DNA from: Luteitalea pratensis
Lineage (GTDB): Bacteria; Acidobacteriota; Vicinamibacteria; Vicinamibacterales; Vicinamibacteraceae
Assembly: GCF_001618865.1 (NCBI RefSeq)
Contig: NZ_CP015136.1
Location: forward strand, 62,001 to 126,000
Length of the DNA stretch: 64,000 nt
Direction: 5' to 3'
Part shown: positions 11,273-19,399 of the stretch, piece by piece
Numbering within the stretch: position 1 is the first letter of the stretch
Layout: each line of letters opens with the position of its first letter
The notes under the pieces: model-generated
The model's database searches: none
What the model was told of the DNA's origin: nothing
What the model saw: only the letters and a program-made list of their open reading frames with translations
Translations under genes and position numbers: made by a program

Positions 11273-12037
11273 TTACCTTCCTCCGCTGACATCGACGATC
11301 GCGCCCGTGATGTAGCTGGCCTCGTCCGAGAGCAGCCACATGATGGTGCTCGCGACTTCCTCCGGTTCGCCGCCGCGTTGCATCGGGATCGCAGTCTTGA
11401 TGCGATCGATGCGTCCCGGTTCGCCGCCGCTGGCGTGGATCTCGGTGCGGATCGGCCCTGGCCGCACGCAGTTCACGCGGACGCGTTCGGTGGCGGTCTC
11501 CCTCGCGAGGCCGATAGTCATCGAGTCGACGGCCCCCTTCGACGCCGCGTAGTCGACGTACTCGTTCGCGCCACCGATCACCGAGGCCATCGACGACAGG
11601 TTGACGATCGCGCCGCCGATCCCGCCGTGTTTCGTGGACATGCGTCGCACCGCTTCGCGCGCGCAGAGGAAGCTGCCGACGACGTTGGTGGTCAGCACGC
11701 GTGTCCATCGACGCACGTCCATCTCGTCGAGGCGCATCTGGCGCTCGAGCACTCCCGCGTTGTTCACGAGCGCCGTGAGTGTGCCGAGGCGTGAGTCCAC
11801 TTCGCCGAACACGCGCAGCACGTCGGCTTCCACACTGACATCTGCCTGGAGCGCCAGTGCCGTCCCGCCTGACGACGTGATCTCGTCGGCGAGCGCCTGC
11901 GCGGTCGCGGCCCGTTCAAGATATGTCAAGGCTACGGCGTAGCCGCGGACGGCCGCGAGCCTGGCGGTGGCCGCGCCGATGCCGCGACTGCCACCGGTGA
12001 TGAGGACGATTGGAGAAGGCGACGTCACGTTGGCCAT
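11273..12037 (-). CDS. Short-chain dehydrogenase/reductase
   Basis: A classical SDR of 254 residues. It has the TGGSRGIG cofactor motif at 14-21, NNAG at 92-95, the catalytic serine in NLSSM near 148-149, and YxxxK as Tyr163/Lys167. The protein should form a Rossmann-fold NAD(P)H-dependent oxidoreductase of the FabG-like group. ATG 12037 is followed directly by the expected first beta strand, so the start is secure. The gene converges with the upstream receptor across the inverted repeat and is divergent from the AlkD-like gene. The substrate is not predictable. Confidence 0.93.
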   Translation of the reverse strand: MANVTSPSPIVLITGGSRGIGAATARLAAVRGYAVALTYLERAATAQALADEITSSGGTALALQADVSVEADVLRVFGEVDSRLGTLTALVNNAGVLERQMRLDEMDVRRWTRVLTTNVVGSFLCAREAVRRMSTKHGGIGGAIVNLSSMASVIGGANEYVDYAASKGAVDSMTIGLARETATERVRVNCVRPGPIRTEIHASGGEPGRIDRIKTAIPMQRGGEPEEVASTIMWLLSDEASYITGAIVDVSGGR

Positions 12038-12145
12038 TCTAGAACTCCTCGCGACGCACCGCGTGGCGGGGTGAGCGTTGCCGTGCGAGGTCGCGCAGCG
12101 CCCGGACCATGGCTAGAACGCGCATCGAAGTACCATGCGTGCCAC

Positions 12146-12871
12146 ATGGCCAGACCCGCCCTTTCGCCGATCCCCCCCCTTGCGGAGATCCTGCAGTCGC
12201 TCGAGGCACTTGCGACTCCGCGTGACCTGGCCAACCTCCAGCGCTTCGGCATCACGTCGGCCAACGCACTGGGCGTGTCGATTGCCAACGTGCAGAAGCT
12301 GGCGCGTGGCATCGGCTGCGACCATGCGACCGCGGAGGCGCTGTGGACGTCGGGCGTGTACGAGGCCAGGCTGCTTGCGGCCTACGTGGACGATCCGGCG
12401 GCTGTCACGGTGGCCCAGATGGACCGGTGGTGCCGCGACTTCGACAGCTGGGGCGTGTGCGACACCCTGTGCTTCGTGCTCTTCGATCGCACGCCGCATG
12501 CGTGGCGTTGCGTCGACCGATGGGCGCGCGCCAGGCATGAGTTCGTGCGTCGCGCGGCGTTCGCGCTGATGGCCAGTCTCGCCGTCCACGACAAGATTTC
12601 GGAGGACGCACCGTTCTCCGGGCGGTTGCCGCTCGTCGAGGAGGCCGCGGCCGATGAGCGCGACCTGGTACGCAAGGGCGTCAGCTGGGCCCTGCGCACG
12701 ACGGGACGCCGGAATGTGGCCCTGCACGGCGCGGCCCTGGCGGTGGCGAGGCGTCTCGCGGCCACGTCCGATGCCGGCAGCCGTTGGGTGGGGAAGGACG
12801 CCGTCCGCGAGTTGACCGGACCGATCGTCGCGCGTGCACTTCAGCGTCGGCGGGCGGCGAAGAAGCGTTGA
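12146..12871 (+). CDS. DNA alkylation repair protein, AlkD-like HEAT-repeat glycosylase
   Basis: A 241-residue helical-repeat protein started at ATG 12146; GTG 12071 would add 25 residues of low-complexity character. The motifs FDSWGVCDTLC, RRAAFALMASLAVHDK and VRKGVSWALRTTGRRN are typical of the DNA alkylation repair (AlkC/AlkD) superfamily, which removes N3- and N7-alkylpurines by wrapping DNA in a HEAT-like solenoid. It is divergent from the SDR with a 108-base gap and convergent with the following reductase gene (7-base gap). Confidence 0.85.
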   Translation: MARPALSPIPPLAEILQSLEALATPRDLANLQRFGITSANALGVSIANVQKLARGIGCDHATAEALWTSGVYEARLLAAYVDDPAAVTVAQMDRWCRDFDSWGVCDTLCFVLFDRTPHAWRCVDRWARARHEFVRRAAFALMASLAVHDKISEDAPFSGRLPLVEEAAADERDLVRKGVSWALRTTGRRNVALHGAALAVARRLAATSDAGSRWVGKDAVRELTGPIVARALQRRRAAKKR

Positions 12872-12878
12872 GCATCGC

Positions 12879-13418
12879 TTACCGCACGACGTCGTATTGG
12901 AGCAGTACGGTGCCGGTGCCGGGATAGATCCGATGTGAGCGCAACGACAGGCGCATCCGCGCGCCTTTGGGCAGGAGCGGTATGCCCGAGCCGAGGAGCA
13001 CGGGCACAAGGGCGACTTCGACCGAGTCGACCATGCCCGCGTCCGCGAGCTGGCGGAACAGGTTGCCGCCGCCAAAGATCCAGATGTCGCCACCCGGCTG
13101 CCGTGTCAGCTCGGCGACCACGGCCGCCGGATCCTCGGTGGTGACTCGCACGTTCGGATGGTCGGCTGGATTCAGCGTTCGCGAGAAGACGATGGTCGGC
13201 TTGCCGTAGACGCCGTTGTCGTTGACGCCGCCCTCGTACGCGAGCATCACCTCGTAGGTGAGCCGTCCCATGACGAGCGTGTCGAAGCGCGCGAACAACG
13301 CCGGGAAGTCGATGTCCGGATCCATGGGGATCCAGTCGTAGCTGCCATCCTCCGCGGCGATGAAACCATCGAGGCTCGAGGCCACGTGGTAGCACACACG
13401 ACGCGATGCATTGGTCAT
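12879..13418 (-). CDS. RibD C-terminal/DHFR-like reductase
   Basis: A 179-residue member of the dihydrofolate-reductase-like fold found in the RibD C-terminal domain and in the YyaP/YwjB stand-alone proteins. Visible signatures are VASSLDGFIA near residues 12-21, DTLVMGRLTYEVM, the nucleotide-binding GGDIWIFGGGNLFR and the terminal SGIPLLPKG block. Stand-alone members are NADPH-dependent reductases of mostly unknown substrate. They are not normally part of riboflavin operons, and no rib genes are nearby. Confidence 0.88.
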   Translation of the reverse strand: MTNASRRVCYHVASSLDGFIAAEDGSYDWIPMDPDIDFPALFARFDTLVMGRLTYEVMLAYEGGVNDNGVYGKPTIVFSRTLNPADHPNVRVTTEDPAAVVAELTRQPGGDIWIFGGGNLFRQLADAGMVDSVEVALVPVLLGSGIPLLPKGARMRLSLRSHRIYPGTGTVLLQYDVVR

Positions 13419-13437
13419 GGTCGCTACGTTAGCGCAC

Positions 13438-13680
13438 GTAGCCGTCGACCTTCCGCCTTCGCCAAGGCTCCGGCGGACAAGTCAGGTCGACGGGCGCCGT
13501 TCCGTATTGCCGGCTGGTCTGAATCCCGAATCCCCAATCCCGGCATGGGAAGGCGAAGCGCGACACCTACTCTGAGGGGTAGCCGTCGAGCTTGCTCGAC
13601 GGGCATCTCTGACGCGCAGCGGTTCCAGACTCCCGACTCCCCACTCCCGACTCCCGACTCCCGACTCCCGATGTGTACGA
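13438..13680. repeat. Composite repeat spacer with GTAGCCGTCGA palindromes and actcccg heptamers
   Basis: This spacer is built almost wholly of repeats. At 13438-13493, gtagccgtcgacct and aggtcgacgg bracket an internal hairpin (ccgcc..ggcgg); the outer arms are complementary. At 13579-13602 a compact copy reads gtagccgtcgagcttgctcgacgg. Degenerate gaatccc units occur at 13520-13547, and six or so 7-base (ctcccga) units at 13628-13671. The next gene starts 15 bases after the heptamers. Confidence 0.8.
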
Positions 13681-13686
13681 TCACCC

Positions 13687-14751
13687 ATGCTCATCCGTGC
13701 CCTGCTCCTCGTCCTGCTGGTCGCGCGGCTGGTCGCTGCCCAGCCAGCCACCGTCACCGAGGCCGATTACGTCATCGGTGACTTCCGTTTCGCTTCGGGC
13801 GAGGTCTTGCCGCAACTGCGGCTGCACTACCGCACCGTCGGCACACCCCAACGCGACTCCAGCGGACGCGTCCGCAACGCCGTCATCGTCGTCATGCACG
13901 GCACCGGCGGGACCGGCGCGCAGTTTGTCGGGCCCGGCTTTGCCGGCGAGCTGTTCGGCGCCGGCCAGCCCCTCGACGCCGCGAAATACTTCATCGTCAT
14001 GCCGGACGCGATCGGCCATGGCAAGTCGAGCAAGCCGAGTGACGGCCTGCGTGCGAAGTTCCCGCGCTACGGCTACCAGGACGTCGTGCGAGCGCAGTAC
14101 CTGCTGATGACCGAGGGGCTTGGCGCGTCACGACTGCGGCTGGTGATGGGCACGTCGATGGGCGGCATGCTCACATGGGTGTGGGGTGAGACCTACCCCG
14201 GTGCGATGGACGCCTTGATGCCGCTGGCGAGCCTGCCCGACCAGGTGTCTGCTCGCAACCGGGCATGGCGCCGCGTGGCGATCGATGCCATCCGCCGGGA
14301 TCCGGAGTGGAAGGACGGCAACTACACGACGCAGCCGCGCGGGCTTCGCACCGTGGCGCAGATGCTGTGGCTCATGGGCAGCAATCCGATCATCCGGTTG
14401 AAGCAGGCGCCGACGCTTGCCGACGCCGACCGCGTGCTCGACGAGTACGTGGATGCCTACATGAAGACCGGCGACGCCAACGACATCCTCTACGCGATCG
14501 AGGCCTCGCGCGACTACGACCCGAAGCCGGGCCTCGAGAAGATCGTCGCGCCGCTTGTCGCGATCAACTCTGCCGACGACATCATCAACCCGCCGGAGTT
14601 GGGCGTGCTCGAGCGCGAGATGGGTCGCGTGAAACAGGGCAAGGCAATGGTGCTGCCGCTCAGTGACAAGACGGTCGGCCACGGCACGCACACTGCAGCG
14701 GCGGTGTGGAAGGAACACCTGGTGGCGCTCCTCACAGCGACGGAGAAGTAG
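13687..14751 (+). CDS. Exported alpha/beta hydrolase of the MetX (homoserine acetyltransferase) family
   Basis: A 354-residue protein with an N-terminal signal peptide (LIRALLLVLLVARLVAAQ), then a MetX-like alpha/beta-hydrolase fold. It contains HGTGGTG (oxyanion region, residues 71-77), the nucleophile elbow MGTSMGG with Ser157, the acid in NSADDIINPPE near 295, and the histidine in GHGTHT near 334. MetX-like proteins with a signal peptide are likely exported esterases, acyltransferases or hydrolases, not biosynthetic homoserine O-acetyltransferases. No methionine genes adjoin it. No clear ribosome-binding site precedes ATG 13687, because the repeat tract lies immediately upstream. Confidence 0.85.
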   Translation: MLIRALLLVLLVARLVAAQPATVTEADYVIGDFRFASGEVLPQLRLHYRTVGTPQRDSSGRVRNAVIVVMHGTGGTGAQFVGPGFAGELFGAGQPLDAAKYFIVMPDAIGHGKSSKPSDGLRAKFPRYGYQDVVRAQYLLMTEGLGASRLRLVMGTSMGGMLTWVWGETYPGAMDALMPLASLPDQVSARNRAWRRVAIDAIRRDPEWKDGNYTTQPRGLRTVAQMLWLMGSNPIIRLKQAPTLADADRVLDEYVDAYMKTGDANDILYAIEASRDYDPKPGLEKIVAPLVAINSADDIINPPELGVLEREMGRVKQGKAMVLPLSDKTVGHGTHTAAAVWKEHLVALLTATEK

Positions 14752-14773
14752 CGCCGTGTGTGCGTCTCTGTGC

Positions 14774-14866
14774 GTAGCCGTCGAGCTTGCTCGACGGACG
14801 ATCTAGCCGTAGCCGTCGCCCGTCAGGCTTTGGGCCGCCGGAGCCTTGGCGAAGGCGGCTCGACGG
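14774..14866. repeat. GTAGCCGTCGA palindrome pair
   Basis: Directly after the MetX-like gene, gtagccgtcgagcttgctcgacgg (14774-14797) repeats the copy at 13579. It is followed at 14809-14866 by a longer version, gtagccgtcg...gctcgacgg, whose interior (ccgccggagccttggcgaaggcgg) is the reverse complement of the interior hairpin at 13438-13493. The two composite copies therefore flank the gene in opposite orientation. Confidence 0.75.
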
Positions 14867-14898
14867 TCACCGAGCTTGTGGGCGCCCGCCTGCGGCAT

Positions 14899-15270
14899 TC
14901 AGGGTCGCGCGGCGGTCGACGACAGGATGATCGCCCGTTCGCGGGCCGTTGGCTTGACGTCGCAGTGAGGGAACTCGTCGTTCCTTGCGGCGGGATAGAT
15001 CGACATCGTGTGTGCCGTGTCCCATTCGAAGTGGCGCGACCCGTCTGCCCGCGCGGTCGCAGTTCGGCCGGTCGTCCGCTGATAGTGGGCGACGACGCTG
15101 TCAGGGGAATCGGCGGTCGCGTAGGACTCCCAGGAGATGTGCATCGCGGCGCCACTGACGTGCTCGGAGCAGAGGCGGCGAGCGCCGGGGTATCGGGACG
15201 GGGGAAGTCCAGGGCCAGCTTGTCCGAGGCCGGACGTCACCAGCACGCAAACGGCAAGCAGGCGAACCAT
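14899..15270 (-). CDS. Small exported protein of unknown function
   Basis: A 123-residue protein started at ATG 15270; a longer frame reaches 15315 but would precede the signal peptide. The N-terminus (MVRLLAVCVLVTSGLGQA) is a plausible signal peptide. The mature part begins ARRLCSEHVSGAAMHISW and carries two cysteines. I recognise no family. The phrase SWESYATADSPDSVVAHYQ resembles small proteins that measure per-sample or periplasmic traits only in a general way, so no function is claimed. Confidence 0.55.
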   Translation of the reverse strand: MVRLLAVCVLVTSGLGQAGPGLPPSRYPGARRLCSEHVSGAAMHISWESYATADSPDSVVAHYQRTTGRTATARADGSRHFEWDTAHTMSIYPAARNDEFPHCDVKPTARERAIILSSTAARP

Positions 15271-15324
15271 CGCAGGTCCTTCCTCGTCGGGGGCGCGCCC
15301 GAACGAGGCCAGCATAGGGCGGAC

Positions 15325-15354
15325 TTGCCGCGTTCGCGCGAATTTCGCTACACT
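15325..15354 (+). promoter_or_regulatory. Probable sigma70-type promoter of tRNA-Gln
   Basis: A -35 box TTGCCG (15325-15330) and a -10 box TACACT (15349-15354) are separated by 18 bases. A start about 7 bases downstream would give a short leader before the tRNA at 15387. The same TTGCCG-18-TACAAT arrangement precedes the CBS-nuo block at 54114. Confidence 0.55.
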
Positions 15355-15386
15355 ACTGTTTCCTCTCGGGCGTCCGCGCCCTGTGC

Positions 15387-15460
15387 TGGGAGGTCGTTCA
15401 ACGGTAGGACACCGCGCTCTGGACGCGGTTATCGGGGTTCGAATCCCTGCCTCCCAGCCA
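15387..15460 (+). tRNA. tRNA-Gln (anticodon CTG)
   Basis: The 74 bases fold into a complete cloverleaf. The acceptor stem is TGGGAGG/CCTCCCA with discriminator G and an encoded CCA. The anticodon stem is CCGCG/CGCGG around loop CTCTGGA, giving anticodon CTG (15419-15421). The T-arm contains GGTTCGAATCC. The U1-A72 pair is the hallmark of bacterial tRNA-Gln. It decodes CAG. An integrase remnant begins 21 bases past its 3' end, so this tRNA is the probable insertion site of a mobile element. Confidence 0.95.
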
Positions 15461-15480
15461 ATTTCCTAAGTCATTCTCTT

Positions 15481-15983
15481 TCAAGTATTTAGCACTGCTT
15501 CTGCGTGTCTGTTTGGCACGGCTGGTTTGCTCTGCAGTAGGCCCGATCTTGAAAGAATCTTGAACTCTGTGCGTCGCTCGCGGACGGAATCGGGCTCGGG
15601 TGGATCGCCTGCGGCCTTCGGCCTACGGCCTGCCGCGGTTTGGTAGGGCCGGCTCTCCGGGCCGGCCATCGCCTCCATCTCGCGCCCGACCTCATCCACT
15701 GATACCGCTCGGAAGGCGAGCCCGCGCTCCAATCTCGCCGTCGCCACCTGCAGGTTCGCCAGCGTCTGGTTGTCGTACCACTCCGTGGTCGTGATCGACG
15801 CGTGCCCCAACAGGTCGCCTGCGCCAGCGGCACCGCGTGCTCCACCAGGCGCGACACGTACTCAGGCCGCAGGTCGTGCCACCGCAGGTTGATGCGCCGG
15901 AACGTCTCCCGCGACTCGTCGGACAGGCCCTGGTCGTTCAGCCGCGGGTTCCACGTCGGCGTATGGCCATGCGACTTCAGCAC
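15481..15983 (-). pseudogene. Tyrosine integrase remnant (frameshifted, N-terminally truncated)
   Basis: Two adjoining frames together read as the C-terminal catalytic domain of a phage-type tyrosine recombinase. The upstream part (15983 to about 15826) has RWHDLRPEYVSRLVEH with the box II arginine. The downstream part has MGHASITTTEWYDNQTLANL with the LGH histidine and the nucleophile tyrosine. A short deletion near 15820-15826 shifts the frame between PLAQ and LLGHAS. The N-terminal half is absent. The gene points toward the tRNA 3' end, as expected for an element integrated in tRNA-Gln. Its decay implies that the island can no longer excise by itself. Confidence 0.85.
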
Positions 15984-16119
15984 GATGGGACGTGTGACTG
16001 AACGGATGTCGCGTTGGAGACCGTGACTGGGCGCGACGATGGACCTGGTTGCGGGTCCCTGGTACGAGTGAACGCATGCCGGAAGGGCACGGCTGCCGTG
16101 GTTGGCTCGTCTTGCTGAT

Positions 16120-16509
16120 CTAGTCCGGAACCAGCAGCCGCAAGCGTTGTCCGATCCAGAGTCCCGCGAGCACGACTAGTACGTACGCATAGCCAACCAT
16201 CACCACAAGCATTGTCGTCTGGTCACGAAATCCCGAAGCATGCATTAGCGACCATCCAACGGCCGCAAGCGGCGGCATCGTCAGCGCGGCAAGTCCGTGC
16301 GCTCGCGAAGATGACCGCCAGAGCACGAGTAGCGTGAGGGCAACCAGCGGCACGTACACCGGCATGATGATCCAGCCCCGCCCAGCCCAAGAACGCCAGA
16401 ATCTCGGCGAGGGTACCTTTCCTCAGCCAACCGTAGCCCCCACCAACAGGAAAGGCATTGGCAGTAGAGGCAACCCTGTGCTCAGGCGCAGGTAGGTTCG
16501 TGAGGTCAC
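16120..16509 (-). pseudogene. Small membrane protein gene, two frameshifts
   Basis: Read from GTG 16509, three frames join into one coherent protein with about four membrane helices: LRLSTGLPLLPMPFLLVGAT, then WLRKGTLAEILAFLGWAG, then VYVPLVALTLLVLWRS through YVLVVLAGLWIGQRLRLLVPD at 16120. The frames change near 16435 and 16380. The last 81 residues also form an open frame from ATG 16365, so a shorter membrane protein could still be made. I do not recognise the family. The decay matches its neighbours in this region. Confidence 0.5.
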
Positions 16510-16709
16510 GCGTCGGCAGCTTGGCTCCTTCGTCCTATCGGCGCGCCCCACGATTTCATAAGGCCGTTGTGCCGAGGCTCAGCTTCCGATGGGCGAAGGG
16601 ATACAGCAGCGTTGCACGGAATTCGGGATACCGCCGATTCTTTGCAGTGCCGGCCGGCAGTCGCCTGGGTGACTGAGAAGCGACGCCGCCACCGAATCCG
16701 ACAGAGCCG
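16510..16709. other. Spacer without a recognised gene
   Basis: No frame with recognisable features is seen. A minus-strand stretch ending near 16560 (FRATLLYPFAHRKLSLGTTA then stop) could be the tail of a lost gene, but nothing confirms it. Confidence 0.3.
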
Positions 16710-17471
16710 ATGTCCAGAGCGCTCCTTGCCGCACCTTCGCTACCGCTGTGGACTCGTGCGCTCTATGTGTTCGTACACGTGGTGATTGCTCTGCTCGCAG
16801 TACCCGTGGCTGGGGTTGAGGTCCATGCCTTGGCGCAGGGTCCGAGTTCGCCGGCCGCGCTCCCGTTCTGCGGGCTCAGCGCACCGCTGGATACCAGGTT
16901 CCGGCCGCGGCTCCTGCCGCGCGACGAGGCTGCACGCCATCCTGATTTCCTCGCCTTTCGGCGACAGCTAGGGCGCGGGGTGCTGCGGAGGGATCGGGCG
17001 GCGATTCTGCGCATAGCGGAACCCGACGTCAACATCGACTTCGAGGGCGAGGGCATCGAGTTCCTGAAGGCGTTCATCGACGATGCCGGGCGAGACTTCT
17101 GGGGTGAGTTTGGCCGGGCCCTGGCGATGGGCGGGACGTTCGACGGAAACGCCAGCTTCTCGACGCCTTATGTCTATTCAGCCTGGGCAGACCGGGCTGA
17201 CTCGGTCGAGTGCAAGGCGGTCACGGGCACGGGCGTGAGGCTCCGCGAGCAGCCGAGTGCCGGCGCTCGAGTGCTGGCGTCGCTGGATTTCGACATAGTG
17301 GAAAGGGTCGACAGCGACAGGGACGTTCCCGGGTGGGAGCAGGTCCGTCTGTCCACCGGTCTGAAGGGCTACGTGGCCTCCGGCTTCATCAGAAGCCCAA
17401 TCGATTATCGAGCGTGGTTTGTTCTCACCGAGAGCGGTTGGCGGTTGAAAGCGTTCGTCATTGGGGATTAG
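16710..17471 (+). CDS. Exported protein with C-terminal SH3b-like domain
   Basis: A 253-residue protein. A hydrophobic segment (LYVFVHVVIALLAVPVAGVEV, residues 18-38) acts as a signal peptide or anchor. The middle part is charged and unrecognised (FLAFRRQLGRGVLRRDRAAI...DVNIDFEGEGIE). Residues about 165-230 look like a bacterial SH3 domain: VRLREQPSAGARVLASLDFD..ERVDSD..GWEQVRLSTGLKGYVASGFIRS. Such domains bind cell-wall peptides or protein partners. The protein probably lies in the periplasm. It is intact although its neighbours are broken. Confidence 0.7.
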   Translation: MSRALLAAPSLPLWTRALYVFVHVVIALLAVPVAGVEVHALAQGPSSPAALPFCGLSAPLDTRFRPRLLPRDEAARHPDFLAFRRQLGRGVLRRDRAAILRIAEPDVNIDFEGEGIEFLKAFIDDAGRDFWGEFGRALAMGGTFDGNASFSTPYVYSAWADRADSVECKAVTGTGVRLREQPSAGARVLASLDFDIVERVDSDRDVPGWEQVRLSTGLKGYVASGFIRSPIDYRAWFVLTESGWRLKAFVIGD

Positions 17472-18350
17472 CCGAAAAAGACCACACTCTCTTTTTCCCA
17501 TGCGGCGACGCGGATCCAAGCATTCCTGTCGAGGGCAGCCGGTGCCAAGTACTAGTTCCACAGTCGTCTCGCGTATCCGATCTGCTCACTCAGATATCTA
17601 TTCAGAGGGACAGTTTCACGGGCGTCTGCGTTCCAGATCAAGAACTGCAGTTTGCTGCCAACATCGATGGTCGCGCCGGCACAGCCGTCTACCAGAGTGT
17701 GCACTGCGGAGATCCCGATCTCAGCGAAGGAGAGGGCTATTGCCTGAAGGCGGAGAAACACGCGCCAGGTCTGGACGACGTCTCGAGAGCGGTTCAGCGT
17801 CTCGACTTCCGGTCAGCCGAGCCTGCTTACAGTTCACCAGGAGGCGTTGCCACTCACGAGGAACAGCTGAGCACGGCTGTGGTGTGGGGAGATGGTCGAT
17901 CGCATGTGGTGTCGCGATCCGGTGGTCAGGCGCCCATCGACGTGTGGCAAGCGCAGCAACTGTTGCTGGGGGTGGTCGCCACCGACTGGCGGCGGAATGC
18001 TCGGCGTGTGCCCTGCGATTCGCTCACTTGGCCTCGACCCTGACACCCGGCACACCCGACCGAGACAGCTTTCGTCGTTCTAGCAGTGACGCGTCGACTC
18101 GCCGGCTCACGTCAAGATGTCCTCGAGGCGCGACGCGTAGTAGTCCAGGAGCATGGCCACTCGGCTCCCGGCATCAATGTGCAAGCGATGTTTCCTGGCC
18201 AACGCCGTGTCTCTGCCCGCCAGTCCAAGCACGACCTTTACGCAAGACGACGGGACGGTTTTGACGTGTCGCGATCGGCTCGTTCGGTGCAAGCGGTACG
18301 CATCGCGTGCAGCGCTCCGGCAAGATTAGAGACAGGTCGAGCCAGCTACT
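17472..18350. other. 880-base stretch without a convincing gene
   Basis: Several overlapping frames of 60-200 codons exist on both strands (for example 17552-17761 minus with RLQAIALSFAEIGISAVH, and a 61-codon TTG-started minus frame at 18107-18292, 59 bases beyond the Fic gene). None shows a family motif, a ribosome-binding site or consistent codon use. The stretch is most simply decayed island DNA. Confidence 0.4.
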
Positions 18351-18947
18351 CTAGGACCGCGCGAAGGCGAGCAGGGGCGTCAGGTCATGGTTGTCCGCCG
18401 CCCTGAGCGCGTCGATGTAGCGGCGACGGACCTCGTCCGCGTCCCGCAGGTTGGCGCTGCCCCATGTGAAGCGTTCGCGACCCAGCTGCATCACGAGCAG
18501 ATCTGCCATCAGCCGAGAATGCCGGCCGTTGCCGTTGGGGAACGGGTGGATCTGCACGAGCCGATGATGAAGGCGCACCGCGATCTCGTCGGGCGGGTAG
18601 GCCTTGTGTTCGATCCAGGTCGCGGCGTCGGCGAGCAATTGTCGCAGCGCCACGGGGATCTCGCAGTGCGGCATTCCGATGTTGCGCTCACTGATCCTGA
18701 ACTGGCCGGCCCAGCGCCAGACGTCGCCAAGCATGCGGCGGTGCAGGTCCTTCACGAACTTCTCAGTCAAGAGGTTGCGACGACGGGCGAGCGCCCAATC
18801 GTGGGCCCGCACGATATTGTCCTGCTCGGCCCTGTTCAGCTCGCTGCGGTAGGCGATGTCCGATGGGATCAGTCCCTTGCGCCCGTCGGGCGTCAACGGC
18901 GTGGCATCGTCTGGCTCCTCGAACAGGTCGGTCACGATGCGCGTCAA
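18351..18947 (-). CDS. Fic-domain protein, 'mobile mystery protein B'
   Basis: A 198-residue Fic protein. The core motif HPFPNGNGRHSR (His134 to Arg145) is complete, so AMPylation or a related nucleotide transfer from ATP is plausible. The N-terminus (SDIAYRSELNRAEQDNIVRAHDWALAR) matches the 'mobile mystery protein B' subgroup, which is always found with an HTH partner. Translation probably starts at TTG 18947, overlapping the stop codon of the HTH gene (TTGA), so the two are coupled. The pair behaves like a toxin-antitoxin or regulated effector cassette in mobile DNA; the actual target is unknown. The inhibitory helix motif [S/T]xxxE[G/N] is not evident in this protein. Confidence 0.88.
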   Translation of the reverse strand: MTRIVTDLFEEPDDATPLTPDGRKGLIPSDIAYRSELNRAEQDNIVRAHDWALARRRNLLTEKFVKDLHRRMLGDVWRWAGQFRISERNIGMPHCEIPVALRQLLADAATWIEHKAYPPDEIAVRLHHRLVQIHPFPNGNGRHSRLMADLLVMQLGRERFTWGSANLRDADEVRRRYIDALRAADNHDLTPLLAFARS

Positions 18948-19399
18948 TCCCAGAACACGCGAGGGCTCGTGTCGCGGATGGCGTCCTCGACTTCCGCGTC
19001 GGTGATGCTGTCCTCGACCCGCTGATCCTCCAGCAGCATCGTGTGCTCGACGGGCTGGCGCCGCCGAAGAAGCAGCGCACGTGCGCGCTCGCGGACCGTC
19101 ACGCCGAGCGGCTTGTTCGGAACGAGCCCGTACACGAGTGTGCAGTCGAGGGCCTCGGCCGCGCGCCGCAGCGTCGCCAGCTGGATGGTCTCCTTCTCTT
19201 CTGACTGCTCGAGACCGACGATGCTGGGCTGGCTCACGCCCATGCGTCGCGCCATCTGCGCCGTATTCATGCCGAGGGCCTCGCGGACGGCCTTGATCCA
19301 GCCACGAGCGGGCGGCCGATAGCGCTCAGCGGGCCCTAATCGGGCGAGACGCTCGTCGAGACGGGCCCTCGATTTCGCGGCGATCCTTGGCGATTTCAT
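18944..19399 (-). CDS. HTH regulator, 'mobile mystery protein A'
   Basis: A 151-residue protein from ATG 19399; a TTG at 19408 is in frame but less likely. An XRE-type helix-turn-helix occupies about residues 40-75: LGMNTAQMARRMGVSQPSIV followed by LEQSEEKETIQLATLRRAAE. The length, the N-terminal LDERLARLGPAERYRPPARGWI segment and the coupling to a Fic gene identify the 'mobile mystery protein A' family. It should be the DNA-binding repressor, and probably the antitoxin-like partner, of the downstream Fic protein. Three palindromes upstream and across its start are the likely operators. Confidence 0.88.
   Translation of the reverse strand: MKSPRIAAKSRARLDERLARLGPAERYRPPARGWIKAVREALGMNTAQMARRMGVSQPSIVGLEQSEEKETIQLATLRRAAEALDCTLVYGLVPNKPLGVTVRERARALLLRRRQPVEHTMLLEDQRVEDSITDAEVEDAIRDTSPRVFWD

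Noticed and set aside
13628-13671. Heptamer array considered as a CRISPR array
   Set aside because: Units are 7 bases head to tail with no spacers and there are no cas genes in the window.
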